NCBI RefSeq assembly: GCF_947495565.1 | Contig: NZ_CANLZM010000018.1 | Coordinates: forward strand, 1 to 56,453 | DNA: 56,453 bases | Source of the DNA: an uncultured Pontibacter sp. | GTDB lineage: Bacteria > Bacteroidota > Bacteroidia > Cytophagales > Hymenobacteraceae | Reading direction: 5' to 3' | In this document: positions 44,416 to 53,463 of the stretch, one piece after another | Layout of the letters: every line of letters starts with the position of its first letter | Numbering within the stretch: position 1 is the first letter of the stretch | Position numbers and translations under genes: made by a program | Notes under the pieces: generated by a model | What the model saw: only the letters and a program-made list of their open reading frames with translations | Told to the model about the DNA's origin: nothing | Database searches by the model: none

Positions 44416-46740
44416 TTATTTAGCAGCAAGCTTCCTCGATCTGTAAGTTTTGTCTGTGTATTTATTATCGTATCCATAACCATAGCCGTAGCCGTACTGG
44501 CCCTTCACAAAACCACGCGGTTTAACTCCGTTAAATACCACTGCCAAATTGTGCAGAGAGCTTAACTTGTTGTTCTGAGCGAGGCGTTGCACCAGACTTT
44601 TAGGTGTATAGGCATGTCTGATTACTAGTAGCGATATGTCACTATATTCTGATAGCAGGTATGCGTCTGAAACAAGATCAACAGGCGGGGTGTCTATGAT
44701 GACATAATCATACGCTTCTCCCAGGTAGCTAAACAGTTTTTCCATTTTATCATTTAGCAGGAGCAATTCGGTATGGTCGCCAATCGCAATTCCGGCAGGT
44801 GCTATGCTAAGATTCTCGAAATCTGTTGGTATGATAATATCCTCTGGGTTCAGGTTTTTAGATAAATACTCTATAATGCCGTTTAGGTTTATCCTCTCGA
44901 ATAGGTGCGATGTGTTAGGGTTGCGAAGGTCGAAATCAAGCAGCACGACCTTCTTGCCCGATGAGGCCAGACTCAAAGCCAGATTTGTGCTGACATAACT
45001 TTTGCCTTCCCCCGGTATACTGGACGTTACAAGTATTTTTCGTCTTGTAAAAGTGCGCCCGTACAAGCCCATCGTTACCCTTAGCTGCCTGAACTGCTCT
45101 ATCTGGGCAACCTCTGCAGGCTCTTTCAAAGAGTTTTTGTTGTAAGACTTTACACTTGAGAGCTCTGCCACAATAGGGGCATTTATATAACTCTCTATTT
45201 CTGACCTGAATAGGACTTTGTTATGCAACAGCTCTTTACTTGCCACCAAGGCTATACCTGCTCCCAAAGCCAGAATAAAGGCCGAAAAATAAATATATAA
45301 TGGCTTTGGGCTGATAGGGTCGCGAGAAGACTGCGCCATATCTACAATTCTGATATCTTCAGCACTTGGAGCATAAGAAAGCACTGTTTCTTCTCTCTTC
45401 TGAAGCAGAAAGCTGTAAGTATTGTTTTTTATAGTTTGCTGCCTGCTAATGTCCAGCAGTTCTCTTTCTTTGTGAGGAATGGCCTGTAACACTGTACTGT
45501 ACTGGCTGTTAGTAGATTCAATTTTAGCTCTACTGGCATTTAGGTTGTCGCGCTGGTTTCGGATATTCTCAAGTATACCTGGCCTGATGCTCTCAATTTC
45601 CTCTCTTAGAGATATAAGCAGGGGGTTGTTTACGGCAGTCGTTTTGCTCAGTTGCTGATATTGTATTTCGGCATCATAAAGCTTCTGCAACAACTGAGTA
45701 AGCACAGGATCATTTACCCCGAGTGTAGACGGTACAATGCCTGCCGTTTTATTTTTTGAGATGACATAATTTTCAACATTGTCTAGCACAGCTAATTGCA
45801 GATTTATGTCTCCAAGTCTGCGGTCGTTTTCCCCGACGTTCTGCAGAAACATTCTTCCCTGTTCATTTAAGTTTACAGCATCTTGAGAAGATCTGTATTG
45901 TACAATCTTCTCCTCCAGGTCCTCTAACTCTTTTTCTAATAACTGAATGCGGTCTTCCACAAACTTTAGCGTCTGCTCTACAAGTAAATTTCTTTCTTTA
46001 TTGGCCGCATGCTGGTAAGACTCTATAAGCGTATTAAGGATGTCTTCACCACGTTCGGGAGAGGTGTCTTCTAAGTATAAATTTACCACGCTGGATAATT
46101 TACCCGGTGTTTCTATACTAACACTGTTGCTAAGCTGCCTTGCTACTTTTCTTGAGTCCAGAATGGTGAAGTACAGCGGGTTTTGCGCAACACCATTTTT
46201 GTTTGGGTTTTTAGAGAATTTAAAAACACCGTAAGGAGTCTTTACCCATTCGTTTAGTACATGGGATTTCTCATCTATGATTACTTTACCCTTAATCTTA
46301 TCATAAGAGAAGTAGACAATTGGTGCCTGTTCCGCATTCGCGGGAGATTTTACTTTGACTACGATTGGAGATGTGGCATAGGCTGGTGTAGCGTTAAACT
46401 CTCCTTCTTCAAAAATTGGTGCGTATAATTTTAATTCATGTACAACCTCGTTCATTAAAGCATTAGACCGCAATACGTTTAGCTCGTTTTCAACCGTTTT
46501 ATTAGCACTAAAGCCATCTATTGATTCTGCAATTTTAGAAGAGTTTACACCTTTCTTTTCATCTTTTACAATTAAAGAGGCAGTAATGGCATATGTGGGT
46601 GTGGCATAGTAACTCATATAAGCCCATGCCCCAGCCATAAATAAAATTACCAGCACAAGGAAAAGGGGCCAGAATGGCAAAAACCTAAATACAAGCGAGG
46701 ACAATAAATTATCCTCATTATGAGACTTATTTTTATCCAT
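44416..46740 (-). CDS. Wzc-like tyrosine kinase / polysaccharide co-polymerase
   Basis: 774 residues. Two membrane segments (near 25 and 490) bracket a long periplasmic coiled-coil region (ERNLLVEQTLKFVEDRIQLL, EKELEDLEEKIVQYRSS). The cytoplasmic BY-kinase domain has VTSSIPGEGKSYVSTNLALS (Walker A), KVVLLDFDLRNPN (Walker A') and YVIIDTPPVDLVSD (Walker B). The C-terminus is Tyr-rich (GQYGYGYGYGYDNKY), the expected autophosphorylation cluster. It controls chain length and couples polymerisation to export through the Wza-like protein encoded 12 bases upstream. Confidence 0.95.
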   Translation of the reverse strand: MDKNKSHNEDNLLSSLVFRFLPFWPLFLVLVILFMAGAWAYMSYYATPTYAITASLIVKDEKKGVNSSKIAESIDGFSANKTVENELNVLRSNALMNEVVHELKLYAPIFEEGEFNATPAYATSPIVVKVKSPANAEQAPIVYFSYDKIKGKVIIDEKSHVLNEWVKTPYGVFKFSKNPNKNGVAQNPLYFTILDSRKVARQLSNSVSIETPGKLSSVVNLYLEDTSPERGEDILNTLIESYQHAANKERNLLVEQTLKFVEDRIQLLEKELEDLEEKIVQYRSSQDAVNLNEQGRMFLQNVGENDRRLGDINLQLAVLDNVENYVISKNKTAGIVPSTLGVNDPVLTQLLQKLYDAEIQYQQLSKTTAVNNPLLISLREEIESIRPGILENIRNQRDNLNASRAKIESTNSQYSTVLQAIPHKERELLDISRQQTIKNNTYSFLLQKREETVLSYAPSAEDIRIVDMAQSSRDPISPKPLYIYFSAFILALGAGIALVASKELLHNKVLFRSEIESYINAPIVAELSSVKSYNKNSLKEPAEVAQIEQFRQLRVTMGLYGRTFTRRKILVTSSIPGEGKSYVSTNLALSLASSGKKVVLLDFDLRNPNTSHLFERINLNGIIEYLSKNLNPEDIIIPTDFENLSIAPAGIAIGDHTELLLLNDKMEKLFSYLGEAYDYVIIDTPPVDLVSDAYLLSEYSDISLLVIRHAYTPKSLVQRLAQNNKLSSLHNLAVVFNGVKPRGFVKGQYGYGYGYGYDNKYTDKTYRSRKLAAK

Positions 46741-46752
46741 AAGTTTGTTTGC

Positions 46753-47541
46753 TTAACGTGTTAAACGGTCAATACTTACAACAATCAGAGTCATGGAGCT
46801 TAGCACAAGAGGCAACCACTGCCTTACAGCGCTTGCTGAGGCAATCTTTGTCTTGTTAGGCTCTACATATATGATGTCGTTAGACTTCAGGTAATAGTAA
46901 GGGGAAGTAAATATTTCATCTGTTGTTAAATCCAGCCGGATCAACTTTTTCATCCCTTCTTCTTCCCTTATCAAAAGCACGTTTGTGCGGCTTGCATATA
47001 TGGTCAGGTCACCTGCCAGCCCAAGCGCCTCGAGTAGTGTCAGTTTTTCATTCGGAACAGTAAGCACAGACGGGCGTGCTACTTCTCCAAGTATGGAAAC
47101 TTTATAGTTTAAGTATCGGATGTCAACGATAGGGGACAGGAGAAGCTTTCTTTTAAGAAGCTCCTCTTCAATCTCGTCTTTCAGAGCTTTTTTAGACATG
47201 CCGGCTGCTCTTATTTTACCTAGCATTGGAAACTGAATGTATCCGTCTTGGTCAACGAGATAGCCTGTAGCAGGCGCGACAGTATTGGAAGCAGTAACAC
47301 TCCTGACATTGCTGGTGCTAAAGGCATTAAATATTTCGGATGCGTCGGGGTTAAGGCTACTTACAGAAATACTTAGCAAGTCATTTTTTTGGATAGTAGG
47401 CTCCAGGCTTTCCACCGAACTACCATATTCAGTTTCTGTTACACTGCTAAAGTATACTGCTTCTTTTGTGCTTGAGCAAGCTGACAAAAGTGCAAATATT
47501 ATAAGGGAAAGGATAGTGTTAGTTAATTTGCGCAGTTTCAT
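46753..47541 (-). CDS. Wza-like polysaccharide export lipoprotein
   Basis: 262 residues from ATG 47541 (MKLRKLTNTILSLIIFALLSAC, lipobox LSAC); an ATG at 47577 adds 12 unlikely residues. It contains the polysaccharide export (Poly_export) domain with QKNDLLSISVSSLNPDASEIF, GYLVDQDGYIQFPMLGKI, and an SLBB-like part (VSILGEVARPSVLTVPNEKL). The C-terminal IASASAVRQWLPLVLSSMTLIVV could span the outer membrane. It is the first gene of the long minus-strand polysaccharide run, so its upstream gap should hold the main promoter. Confidence 0.94.
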   Translation of the reverse strand: MKLRKLTNTILSLIIFALLSACSSTKEAVYFSSVTETEYGSSVESLEPTIQKNDLLSISVSSLNPDASEIFNAFSTSNVRSVTASNTVAPATGYLVDQDGYIQFPMLGKIRAAGMSKKALKDEIEEELLKRKLLLSPIVDIRYLNYKVSILGEVARPSVLTVPNEKLTLLEALGLAGDLTIYASRTNVLLIREEEGMKKLIRLDLTTDEIFTSPYYYLKSNDIIYVEPNKTKIASASAVRQWLPLVLSSMTLIVVSIDRLTR

Positions 47542-47841
47542 TCTGAAAGAAGTTAGGGTGTACACATCTCCTGACATAAACTTGCCAATACTTATGTTAA
47601 ATTAGATGTGTTTCTATTATAGTTAAATTAATAAATGGATAATTACAATACGCTGTAAGGGTTAATAGGTTGTTGCTATATTATCAGTAGGTTAAATATT
47701 AATGTAGTAATAAATAGTAAAACTTTACTACTTTGGTATTTAGCTTTAACACTCCTTAAAAGTGATGTGAGATAAAGAAGCATAAAGGCTGTATTTATAT
47801 ACAGAAGTAAGGAAGTACAGCAGTTAATAGAGAGGGCAAAA
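47542..47841. other. Intergenic region upstream of the polysaccharide run
   Basis: 300 bases of AT-rich DNA between the Wza-like start and the terminator of the dehydrogenase gene. It must contain the promoter for the main minus-strand polysaccharide genes. I saw no exact TAnnTTTG box with a spaced TTG. Confidence 0.45.
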
Positions 47842-47875
47842 ATAAGTCTCTGCTAAAATATCAGCAGAGACTTAT
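47842..47875 (-). terminator. Terminator of the hydroxyacyl-CoA dehydrogenase gene
   Basis: ATAAGTCTCTGCT (47842-47854) pairs perfectly with AGCAGAGACTTAT (47863-47875), followed by a short U-run in the minus-strand transcript. Confidence 0.8.
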
Positions 47876-47951
47876 AAGTAAAGGTGATCGAAAGTATGGT
47901 TTACCAAGGCAACATCATACTTGATAATTTAACTATATAGTAATTGTAAAT

Positions 47952-48842
47952 TTACTTTTTGAACCTGTCGGCTACAACTAACTCCTTGGTGCCATGAGTC
48001 CAGGAATAGAAGCCTTGGCCTGACTTAGCACCTTTGTGTCCTGCTTGTACCATATTAACCAGCAGTGGGCAAGGTGCATATTTTGGGTTGCCAAAGCCAT
48101 CGTGCAGCACGTTAAGTATGGAAAGGCAGACATCTAAGCCAATGAAATCGGCTAACTGCAACGGACCCATCGGGTGAGCCATGCCTAACTTCATAATAGT
48201 ATCAATCTCCTCCACACCGGCAACACCTTCATAAAGGCTATAGATTGCCTCGTTAATCATTGGCATTAAGATGCGGTTAGCCACAAAGCCAGGATAATCG
48301 TTTGCTTCGGCAGGTACTTTGCCAAGCTTTTTAGATAGCTCCATAATTTGCATTGTCACCTCGTCGGTAGTAGAGTAGCCTCTAATCACCTCCACCAGTT
48401 TCATTACCGGTACCGGGTTCATAAAGTGCATACCTATTACTTTGTCCGGGCGGTTGGTTACTGACGCAATCTTTGTGATGGAGATAGAGGAGGTATTGGA
48501 GGCAAGCACAGCCTCTGGTTTTGTGAAGCTATCCAGGTCACGGAAAATCTTCAGCTTGAGGTCTACGTTTTCGGTAGCGGCTTCTACAACAAGGTCAGCG
48601 TCTTTCACGCCTTCCTGCATATTAGTGTAAGTCGTGATATTTCGCAGTGTCTGCTGCTTCTGCTCTTCGGTCAGGTTACCTTTTGCTATAATGCGGTCAA
48701 GGTTTTTAGAGATTGTGCCAACTGCTTTCTGTAGGGCCTCCTCAGAAATATCTATAAGTGAGACAGGGAAACCGTTCTGTGCAAATACGTGGGCAATACC
48801 GTTACCCATTGTGCCAGAACCTATTACTGCAACATTCTTCAT
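47952..48842 (-). CDS. 3-hydroxybutyryl-CoA dehydrogenase
   Basis: 296 residues. NAD-binding start VAVIGSGTMGNGIAHVFAQ with the GxGxxG fingerprint, then ADLVVEAATENVDLK, LASNTSSISIT, GMHFMNPVPVMKLVEVI (catalytic His) and NDYPGFVANRILMPMINEA. It oxidises or reduces (S)-3-hydroxyacyl-CoA, in fatty-acid breakdown or butyrate/PHB-type metabolism. It is a single gene with its own terminator. Short single-domain length fits the Hbd/PaaH type rather than the large FadB fusion. Confidence 0.94.
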   Translation of the reverse strand: MKNVAVIGSGTMGNGIAHVFAQNGFPVSLIDISEEALQKAVGTISKNLDRIIAKGNLTEEQKQQTLRNITTYTNMQEGVKDADLVVEAATENVDLKLKIFRDLDSFTKPEAVLASNTSSISITKIASVTNRPDKVIGMHFMNPVPVMKLVEVIRGYSTTDEVTMQIMELSKKLGKVPAEANDYPGFVANRILMPMINEAIYSLYEGVAGVEEIDTIMKLGMAHPMGPLQLADFIGLDVCLSILNVLHDGFGNPKYAPCPLLVNMVQAGHKGAKSGQGFYSWTHGTKELVVADRFKK

Positions 48843-49250
48843 AGGTGTATATATGTATGTTTTACGCTCTACAAAACTAGTAAGATTATACTTATACTTA
48901 TGGGTGGTGCACTGTAATCTTTAAAAACTTATAATAATACTATCTGATGCCTCCTTCGCCATTTGGCTTAAAAAATTAAAAACATAAGTTAGGCTGATTT
49001 TTGATGTTAATCATACTTAACAAGTAGATGAAGGTAAAATATTGATTTATAAATGTTTAAATAGATAGGGCTAACGCTTTATATAGCTAAACATAGCTAT
49101 TGGTATAGAAAAATTATTGCATAATACAAATCCTTTGCAATAAAGACCCGTAAAAGCTAAAAATTACAAACACAAAACGCACGAGGCGGTGGATTTAAGA
49201 TGATAAAAACCCTTACCTGCCTGGTGTAATTTTAGACAAAATAAAAAACT
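48843..49250. other. Intergenic region between divergent genes
   Basis: About 400 bases without genes between the dehydrogenase and the small membrane proteins. It contains a tandem TATACTTATACTT around 48888-48900. It probably holds promoters for both sides; none was identified with confidence. Confidence 0.5.
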
Positions 49251-49403
49251 ATGGGAAATTTACTTTATATCATCGCCGTAGTGCTGGTGATCTTCTGGCT
49301 GATCGGGTTCTTGGGATTCCCTGATGCTGTCGGCGGAATAATTCATGTGCTGCTGGTAATAGCTGTAATTGCGGTACTGCTGCGCCTGATTAGGAGCGCT
49401 TAA
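49251..49403 (+). CDS. Small membrane protein, lmo0937-like (copy 1)
   Basis: 50 residues. MGNLLYIIAVVLVIFWLIGF is the first hydrophobic segment, then LGFPDAVGGIIHVL and a second segment ending LLRLIRSA. The pattern matches the lmo0937/DUF5670 family of two-span small membrane proteins, often linked to stress, function unknown. It is followed 63 bases later by a near-identical copy. The frame has an ATG start, strong conservation between copies and mostly synonymous differences, so it is real. Confidence 0.85.
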   Translation: MGNLLYIIAVVLVIFWLIGFLGFPDAVGGIIHVLLVIAVIAVLLRLIRSA

Positions 49404-49466
49404 CCCTCAGCTTGGATTTACGTTAAAAGAAAAAAAACAACTCAAACACTAATAATACACAAAACT

Positions 49467-49616
49467 ATGGGAAATTTATTGTATATTATAGCTGTAGTAC
49501 TTGTCATCATTTGGCTGATCGGTTTCCTCGGATTCCCTGATGCAGTTGGTGGTTTGATACACATTCTACTTGTAATTGCTATTATTGTAGTTCTGCTTCG
49601 CCTGATACGGGGATGA
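49467..49616 (+). CDS. Small membrane protein, lmo0937-like (copy 2)
   Basis: 49 residues, MGNLLYIIAVVLVIIWLIGF ... LLRLIRG. It differs from copy 1 at only a handful of residues, while many codons differ at the third base. That is evidence of selection on the protein rather than a recent exact duplication. Both starts are preceded by a similar AAACTATGGG context. A strong terminator follows at 49641-49676, so the two are probably one transcript. Confidence 0.85.
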   Translation: MGNLLYIIAVVLVIIWLIGFLGFPDAVGGLIHILLVIAIIVVLLRLIRG

Positions 49617-49640
49617 TTTAGCACTACTTAATAAAAATAG

Positions 49641-49676
49641 AAAAAGGCTGCTCATATAACATGAGCAGCCTTTTTT
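49641..49676. terminator. Bidirectional terminator
   Basis: A 15-bp perfect stem AAAAAGGCTGCTCAT / ATGAGCAGCCTTTTT with a 5-base loop and a T-run, between the small membrane genes and the converging barrel gene. Confidence 0.92.
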
Positions 49677-49692
49677 AATATTGAGCTAGCGC

Positions 49693-50394
49693 TTACCGGC
49701 TTGTAAAAGGAATGTTGAAACCTACTCTGATGACAGGGTTGCTATAAGGGTTAAAGCGGTCATCATTACCGTTGTATAGCACCAGCAAGTCAAAAAAGCC
49801 TTTATTCGATATCCGCTGCCGATAACCTAAGCCTACCATGGGCATTAGCAATGTCTCGCGGTCATACCTTCCGTTTCCCTGAAACCCTTCATACTGTACG
49901 CTTAGTGTTTCTACTTCGGCATGAGCAAGCACAGCGCCACTGCCAATATTAAACATTTCCAGCTGCGTAAATCCCCTGGCCCCGTAATGATGGAAGTTAA
50001 GGCCTAAACCGCTTTCAAAGCGATATACGCCTCCAACGCCTACAAAAAATTTGGGCTTCACGGCATAGCTAAGAGTTGGCAGTAGCGATATACTGGTATA
50101 GGTGCCAAACTGCAGCCCAAAGCTACCTCCAAAGTATAATTTATCTATAACCCGCAGCGATTCCTCCTGTGCATCTTCTTCTTGCTGCACCACTACTGGC
50201 TCAGGCTGCGGCTGCTCCCTTTCACGAGGTTGGGGCTGAGGCCGTGGCTGCTCTACCGGAGCAGGAGGGCCCGTGGGCAACTCCGGTTTACGGTAGGTAG
50301 TATCTGGCACCTGTGCTGCTGCTTCTGTGCACATTAAAAACACAAACAAAAGCGACACAAGAGGAGTAAGGAGTAGGCGCTTGGGCATCAACAT
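49693..50394 (-). CDS. Outer-membrane beta-barrel-like protein with Pro-rich N-terminal segment
   Basis: 233 residues. Signal peptide MLMPKRLLLTPLVSLLFVFL ... AAAQ. A Pro/Gln/Glu-rich linker (~35-75, PQPREREQPQPEPVVVQQ) follows. Then there are alternating hydrophobic and Gly/aromatic strands (LYFGGSFGLQFGTY, FFVGVGGVYRFESG, LVLYNGNDDRFNPY) ending in FNIPFTSR, consistent with an eight-strand barrel. The function is unknown. It is convergent with the small membrane genes and 29 bases downstream of the ABC-F gene. Confidence 0.72.
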   Translation of the reverse strand: MLMPKRLLLTPLVSLLFVFLMCTEAAAQVPDTTYRKPELPTGPPAPVEQPRPQPQPREREQPQPEPVVVQQEEDAQEESLRVIDKLYFGGSFGLQFGTYTSISLLPTLSYAVKPKFFVGVGGVYRFESGLGLNFHHYGARGFTQLEMFNIGSGAVLAHAEVETLSVQYEGFQGNGRYDRETLLMPMVGLGYRQRISNKGFFDLLVLYNGNDDRFNPYSNPVIRVGFNIPFTSR

Positions 50395-50423
50395 ATATAT
50401 ATCAGCTGTTTTTATAGTTTAGT

Positions 50424-52049
50424 TTACACTACGGCCGTGGCATACATCTTTTTGCGCAGTTCCTTTATCGTCTCATCCGACAGGTACTCCTCATAAGTCA
50501 TGCGCTTATCTATGATGCCGTTTGGCGTTAGCTCTATAATACGGTTTGCAATCGTATCAACAAACTGTAAGTCGTGTGATGAGAATAGGATTGTGCCATC
50601 AAACTCACGCAAAGAGTTGTTCAGTGCCTGAATCGATTCCAAATCTAGGTGGTTTGTTGGCTCATCAAAAACCAGCACATTGCCTGACTGAAGCATCATT
50701 CTGGAGAACATGCAGCGCACTTTCTCACCACCTGACAATACATTGGCCTTTTTAAGCGACTCTTCACCAGAGAAAAGCATTCTACCTAAGAAGCCACGAA
50801 TAAAGCTTTCATCTTTCTCTACTGAGAACTGACGTAGCCAATCTACCAGGTTCAGGTCAGTGTCAAAAAACTCCTGGTTATCTTTCGGGAAGAAAGAGGA
50901 TGTAATAGTAGTTCCCCATTTATATTCGCCGCTGTCGGCCTGGTCTTCCTCAAACAGGATCTTGAAAAAAGAAGAGGCGGCCAAATCGTTTCTGCCAATT
51001 ACGGCAATCTTATCGCCTTTGTCCACCATAAAGCTGATGCCCGTGAATATCGGCTGACCGTCTACATACTTGCTTAGGTTCTCAACATTCAGAATCTGGT
51101 TGCCCGCTTCGCGCTCTGGTTTAAAAGCAATGTAAGGGTACTTACGAGACGAAGGCTGGATATCATCAACAGTAAGTTTTTCGAGCAATTTGGCACGCGA
51201 TGTAGCCTGCTTAGACTTAGAGGCATTGGCGCTGAAGCGGCGGATAAACTCCTCCAGTTCTTTACGCTTGTCTTCAGTCTTTTTGTTGGCGTCAGAGCGT
51301 TGCTTTAGGGCCAATTGGCTAGAGTGGTACCAGAAGCTATAGTTACCGGCATACATCTTAATTTTGCCAAAGTCGATATCGGCTACATGGGTACAAACTG
51401 CATCCAGGAAGTGACGGTCGTGCGATACCACAATCACTGTGTTCTGGAAATTGTCTAGGAAATTTTCCAGCCACATGATAGATTCAGCATCCAAGTGGTT
51501 AGTAGGCTCATCGAGCAACAGGATATCAGGGTTACCGAAGAGGGCCTGGGCCAGGAGCACACGCACCTTTTCACTGCCGCTCAGGTCTCTCATCTGAGAG
51601 TGATGCAGATCTTCCGTAATGCCAAGACCGCTCAAGAGTTCGGCCGCCTCATACTCTGCGTTCCAGCCTTCCAAATCAGCAAACTCGCCTTCCAGTTCGG
51701 CAGCACGCAAGCCATCTTCCTCATTAAAATCCGGCCTAGCATATATGGCATCTTTCTCCTCCATAATACTCCATAGGCGCTTATGGCCCATAATTACTGT
51801 CTGCAGGGCAGGGTAATCATCGTATTCGAAGTGGTTCTGCTTTAATACAGCCAGGCGTGAGTTGGCAGGTATGTCTACCGTACCGGTGTTAGGGTCAATA
51901 TCGCCAGATAATATTTTCAGGAAAGTAGACTTTCCGGCACCGTTGGCCCCAATCAGACCGTAGCAGTTGCCGGGTATAAATTTGATGGTTACATCTTCAA
52001 ATAATGTGCGCTTGCCGTACGACAGGCTGACATTGTTCGTACTAATCAT
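50424..52049 (-). CDS. ABC-F family ATPase (YbiT-like)
   Basis: 541 residues with two ABC domains and no membrane segments. Domain 1: GANGAGKSTFLKILSG, LSGSEKVRVLLAQALF and LLLDEPTNHLD. The linker (ELEEFIRRFSANASKSKQATS) is the ABC-F signature arm. Domain 2 has a degenerate Walker A (VIGRNDLAASSFFKIL instead of GxxGxGKS/T), then LSGGEKVRCMFSRMML and VLVFDEPTNHLD. ABC-F proteins act on the ribosome. The lineage resembles YbiT rather than antibiotic-resistance members. The altered second Walker A is seen in YbiT-like proteins of Bacteroidota as far as I recall and is worth confirming. Confidence 0.93.
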   Translation of the reverse strand: MISTNNVSLSYGKRTLFEDVTIKFIPGNCYGLIGANGAGKSTFLKILSGDIDPNTGTVDIPANSRLAVLKQNHFEYDDYPALQTVIMGHKRLWSIMEEKDAIYARPDFNEEDGLRAAELEGEFADLEGWNAEYEAAELLSGLGITEDLHHSQMRDLSGSEKVRVLLAQALFGNPDILLLDEPTNHLDAESIMWLENFLDNFQNTVIVVSHDRHFLDAVCTHVADIDFGKIKMYAGNYSFWYHSSQLALKQRSDANKKTEDKRKELEEFIRRFSANASKSKQATSRAKLLEKLTVDDIQPSSRKYPYIAFKPEREAGNQILNVENLSKYVDGQPIFTGISFMVDKGDKIAVIGRNDLAASSFFKILFEEDQADSGEYKWGTTITSSFFPKDNQEFFDTDLNLVDWLRQFSVEKDESFIRGFLGRMLFSGEESLKKANVLSGGEKVRCMFSRMMLQSGNVLVFDEPTNHLDLESIQALNNSLREFDGTILFSSHDLQFVDTIANRIIELTPNGIIDKRMTYEEYLSDETIKELRKKMYATAVV

Positions 52050-52382
52050 AAAGGCTTAAGTATAAGTATGATGTTAGATTCGGCTGCAAAGTTACAAAAT
52101 AAATATGTGGTTTTAGTGTTCACTACGCATTAGCAGCCTATAAAGTATGAGTAATAAACTAAGCGCATGTGTTTAAAAACCAGCCGCTTTTAAAGTGATA
52201 TGCTAAAAAAACATACGCAAACCACAACGCAGCCGCGCTATCTATAGTATATAGTTTCAATAATATTAATAGGCACTGCACAAAGCGCAAATATGATGCC
52301 GCAGCTGCCTACATCTTAACCAAACGAACAGTTAATCTGTTCAATTGAATGGAATTGATTGAAAACTCTTAATTTATAAATC
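52050..52382. other. Intergenic region between divergent genes
   Basis: 333 bases between the ABC-F gene and the first DUF4199 gene, AT-rich, no open frame of coding character. It carries a TAAGTATAAGTATG cluster next to the ABC-F start. Confidence 0.5.
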
Positions 52383-52853
52383 ATGGCTTCTGCTAAAGTC
52401 TCTTTTCAGAATATTGCTATTAAATACGGAATGATAGTGGGCGTGGCGCACATCCTGTTTTTTCTGTTGATGCGTTTGCTCGATCTCACAAACAATGTTG
52501 AACTCTCGTACTTAAGTGGCTTTTTCCTTATAATAGGTATTGTGGTTGCCATCTCTAAGTTTAAGCGCTTGAATGGCGGTCTGATCAAATACTTCGAAGG
52601 CCTGGGCATCGGTGTGGTTACAGCGTTTGTGTCGTCGCTTATACTTGGTCTGTTTCTGGTGCTCTATGTAACAGTACTAGATAAAACATACATAGAAGCT
52701 ATGCAGGCTAGCGCACTGTTCCCAGAGGGGCTGTCTGTACTATCTATGTTTATGGTAACACTGGCACACGGTACCTGGCCTGGTTTTTTTATAGCATTTA
52801 TTGCGATGCAGTGGTTTAAAAACCCAGAGCATTCTATGCCTAACCAGATATAA
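52383..52853 (+). CDS. DUF4199 membrane protein (copy 1)
   Basis: 156 residues with four hydrophobic segments (AIKYGMIVGVAHILFFLLM; LSGFFLIIGIVVAI; GVVTAFVSSLILGLFLVLY; a C-terminal WPGFFIAFIAMQWF). The FKRLNGGLIKYFEGLGIG turn is typical of DUF4199, a Bacteroidota inner-membrane family without known function. It is followed 42 bases later by a second member, so the two may form a complex or be duplicates. Confidence 0.85.
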   Translation: MASAKVSFQNIAIKYGMIVGVAHILFFLLMRLLDLTNNVELSYLSGFFLIIGIVVAISKFKRLNGGLIKYFEGLGIGVVTAFVSSLILGLFLVLYVTVLDKTYIEAMQASALFPEGLSVLSMFMVTLAHGTWPGFFIAFIAMQWFKNPEHSMPNQI

Positions 52854-52895
52854 GTATTAACTTAACTCAGAAGCATCCCTTAAACCTGACCCAAT

Positions 52896-53354
52896 ATGGA
52901 AAAGATCGGCCTGAAATATGGGCTATTAACAGCTGCAGCACTCATAGGTTACTTTTTGTTAATGAAGGTGCTTGGGCTGGTACACATTATTGAGCTGAGA
53001 TTTTTGAACGGTGTCATAATGGCTGTAGGTGTTGTGCTTGCCATTAAAGGGTATAAGCAGCTGAAGGAAGGCCGGATATCATACTTTAAAGGTATAGGCA
53101 CTGGCCTAATTACCTCTGTGGTAGGCACAGTCATTTTCGCTGCTTTTATGGTGATCTATGTTAAAACGGCAGGGGAGGATATGGTGGAGATGCTTTCCGC
53201 TGAGCGCTATTTTGGGGAGAGAGTAGAGTCCACGCCTGGTGTGGTTATCTTTTCGGTATTGCTGCTAGAAGGAGTCATCTCAGGATTTATGATTGCTTTT
53301 ATTGCCATGCAGTGGTTTAAGCAACGGCAACACAAGGTGCCCGGAGCGCCTTGA
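52896..53354 (+). CDS. DUF4199 membrane protein (copy 2)
   Basis: 152 residues with the same four-segment plan as its neighbour: KYGLLTAAALIGYFLLMKVL, GYKQLKEGRISYFKGIGTG and GFMIAFIAMQWFKQR. The closing IAFIAMQWFK is shared exactly with copy 1, but the remainder is well diverged, so the duplication is old. It is the last gene before a 52-bp palindromic terminator. Function unknown. Confidence 0.85.
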   Translation: MEKIGLKYGLLTAAALIGYFLLMKVLGLVHIIELRFLNGVIMAVGVVLAIKGYKQLKEGRISYFKGIGTGLITSVVGTVIFAAFMVIYVKTAGEDMVEMLSAERYFGERVESTPGVVIFSVLLLEGVISGFMIAFIAMQWFKQRQHKVPGAP

Positions 53355-53386
53355 TGCTATACTGTATAAGATTTATATCTGTTATA

Positions 53387-53438
53387 TATAACCCAAAGAG
53401 GCCGGCTGCAAATTTGCAGCCGGCCTCTTTGGGTTATA
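53387..53438. terminator. 52-bp perfect palindromic bidirectional terminator
   Basis: Every base pairs around the centre at 53412/53413, with core CCGGCTGCAAATTTGCAGCC and AACCCAAAGAG arms. It lies between the converging DUF4199 gene and the 77-residue gene. Confidence 0.9.
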
Positions 53439-53463
53439 AGCTGTTGATGTAACTAATACTTCG

